DNA from: Breviolum minutum Mf 1.05b.01
Lineage: Eukaryota > Sar > Dinophyceae > Suessiales > Symbiodiniaceae
Direction: 5' to 3'
Assembly: GCA_000507305.1 (NCBI GenBank)
Contig: DF240887.1
Coordinates: 1-64,000, forward strand
Length of the DNA: 64,000 nt
The translations under genes and the position numbers were made by a program. The notes under the pieces were generated by a model. That model worked only from the letters and a program-made list of their open reading frames with translations. It searched no databases and was not told the origin of the DNA. Position 1 is the stretch's first letter. Every line of letters starts with the position of its first letter. Positions 63,801 to 64,000 of this stretch are shown here, piece after piece.

Positions 63801-64000
63801 TACAGGCTTAGGCCCAGAGGGCCCCACCTTGTCTCATGACAGTCTCCTGTTTGAGCATTCTTTGGATCATTTGTTTGGTTTGCTTGGCGACACTGATGTC
63901 AACGTGGAAATTTCTAAAAAAAATATGAGTTGCGCGGCGCAGGCATTCAGACTTATACATTTGAAATTCGCGCGGGCCATCGGCCAACCTCCTGGACAAG
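63801..64000. other. Right edge, nothing recognised
   Basis: It continues the R4 region's style of sequence (GAGGGCCCCACC / GACAGTCTCCTG block), then unique sequence. No exon seen. Confidence 0.45.

Noticed and set aside
1-64000. tRNA, rRNA, snRNA or spliced-leader genes
   Set aside because: I looked for clover-leaf-like and conserved cores by eye and saw none I could defend. A dedicated scan (tRNAscan-SE, Infernal) could still find one.

Overview
The window looks like nuclear DNA of a dinoflagellate, most likely a Symbiodiniaceae-type alga. This rests on sequence character, not on a database match. Short exons are separated by introns of 100-500 bp. Splice acceptors are almost always AG|G, and several donors are non-canonical (GA and GC as well as GT), supported by phase matching. 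Every well-supported gene lies on the + strand. One gene encodes pentatricopeptide (PPR) motifs of the 'xxNAxISAxEKxxxW' type. Two large gene families resemble ones I remember as recurrent in dinoflagellate genomes. Microsatellites and dispersed repeats are abundant. I see no rRNA, recognised tRNA, CRISPR array, operon or ribosome-binding site.

Layout. 1-15.1 kb is poor in genes: a TCA/TCC low-complexity edge, a proline/lysine-rich two-frame coding region (7.1-8.8 kb), three copies of a ~0.7 kb repeat (10.2-13.7 kb) and a ~0.23 kb tandem repeat (13.7-14.5 kb). 15.1-17.2 kb has unrecognised exons. 17.9-24.1 kb is one multi-exon gene of a repetitive dinoflagellate family that I tentatively compare with hAT-like transposases. 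25.3-26.9 kb is a striking array of short hairpin repeats. 27.7-31.4 kb has a two-copy dispersed repeat flanking an unrecognised gene whose last exons are at 29.7-30.1 kb. 31.8-32.3 kb encodes a small coiled-coil protein with a Cys-bearing heptad repeat.

33.2-38.05 kb is the best gene: a complete, intron-rich cytosine-C5-methyltransferase-like protein with motifs I, II/III, a variant IV, a VI-like HECT, VIII and X in order. Its basic N-terminal exon is duplicated and one copy is frame-broken. 38.7-45.7 kb is a second large gene: a start exon, a zinc-binding pair split by an intron, helical exons, a cupin-like strand and an acidic/lysine-rich repetitive C-terminus. 47.7-53.9 kb is a PPR gene with roughly one repeat per exon; a large duplicated (ATG)n/(ACG)n microsatellite lies in one intron. 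54-64 kb has no firm gene; it carries a dispersed ~0.1 kb element and, at the right end, a ~1.4 kb segmental repeat.

The genes need not act together. The methyltransferase-like, zinc/cupin-like and PPR genes are co-directional neighbours, as is common for dinoflagellate unidirectional clusters. A functional link between them would be inference. Exon ends marked approximate could not be fixed by phase.
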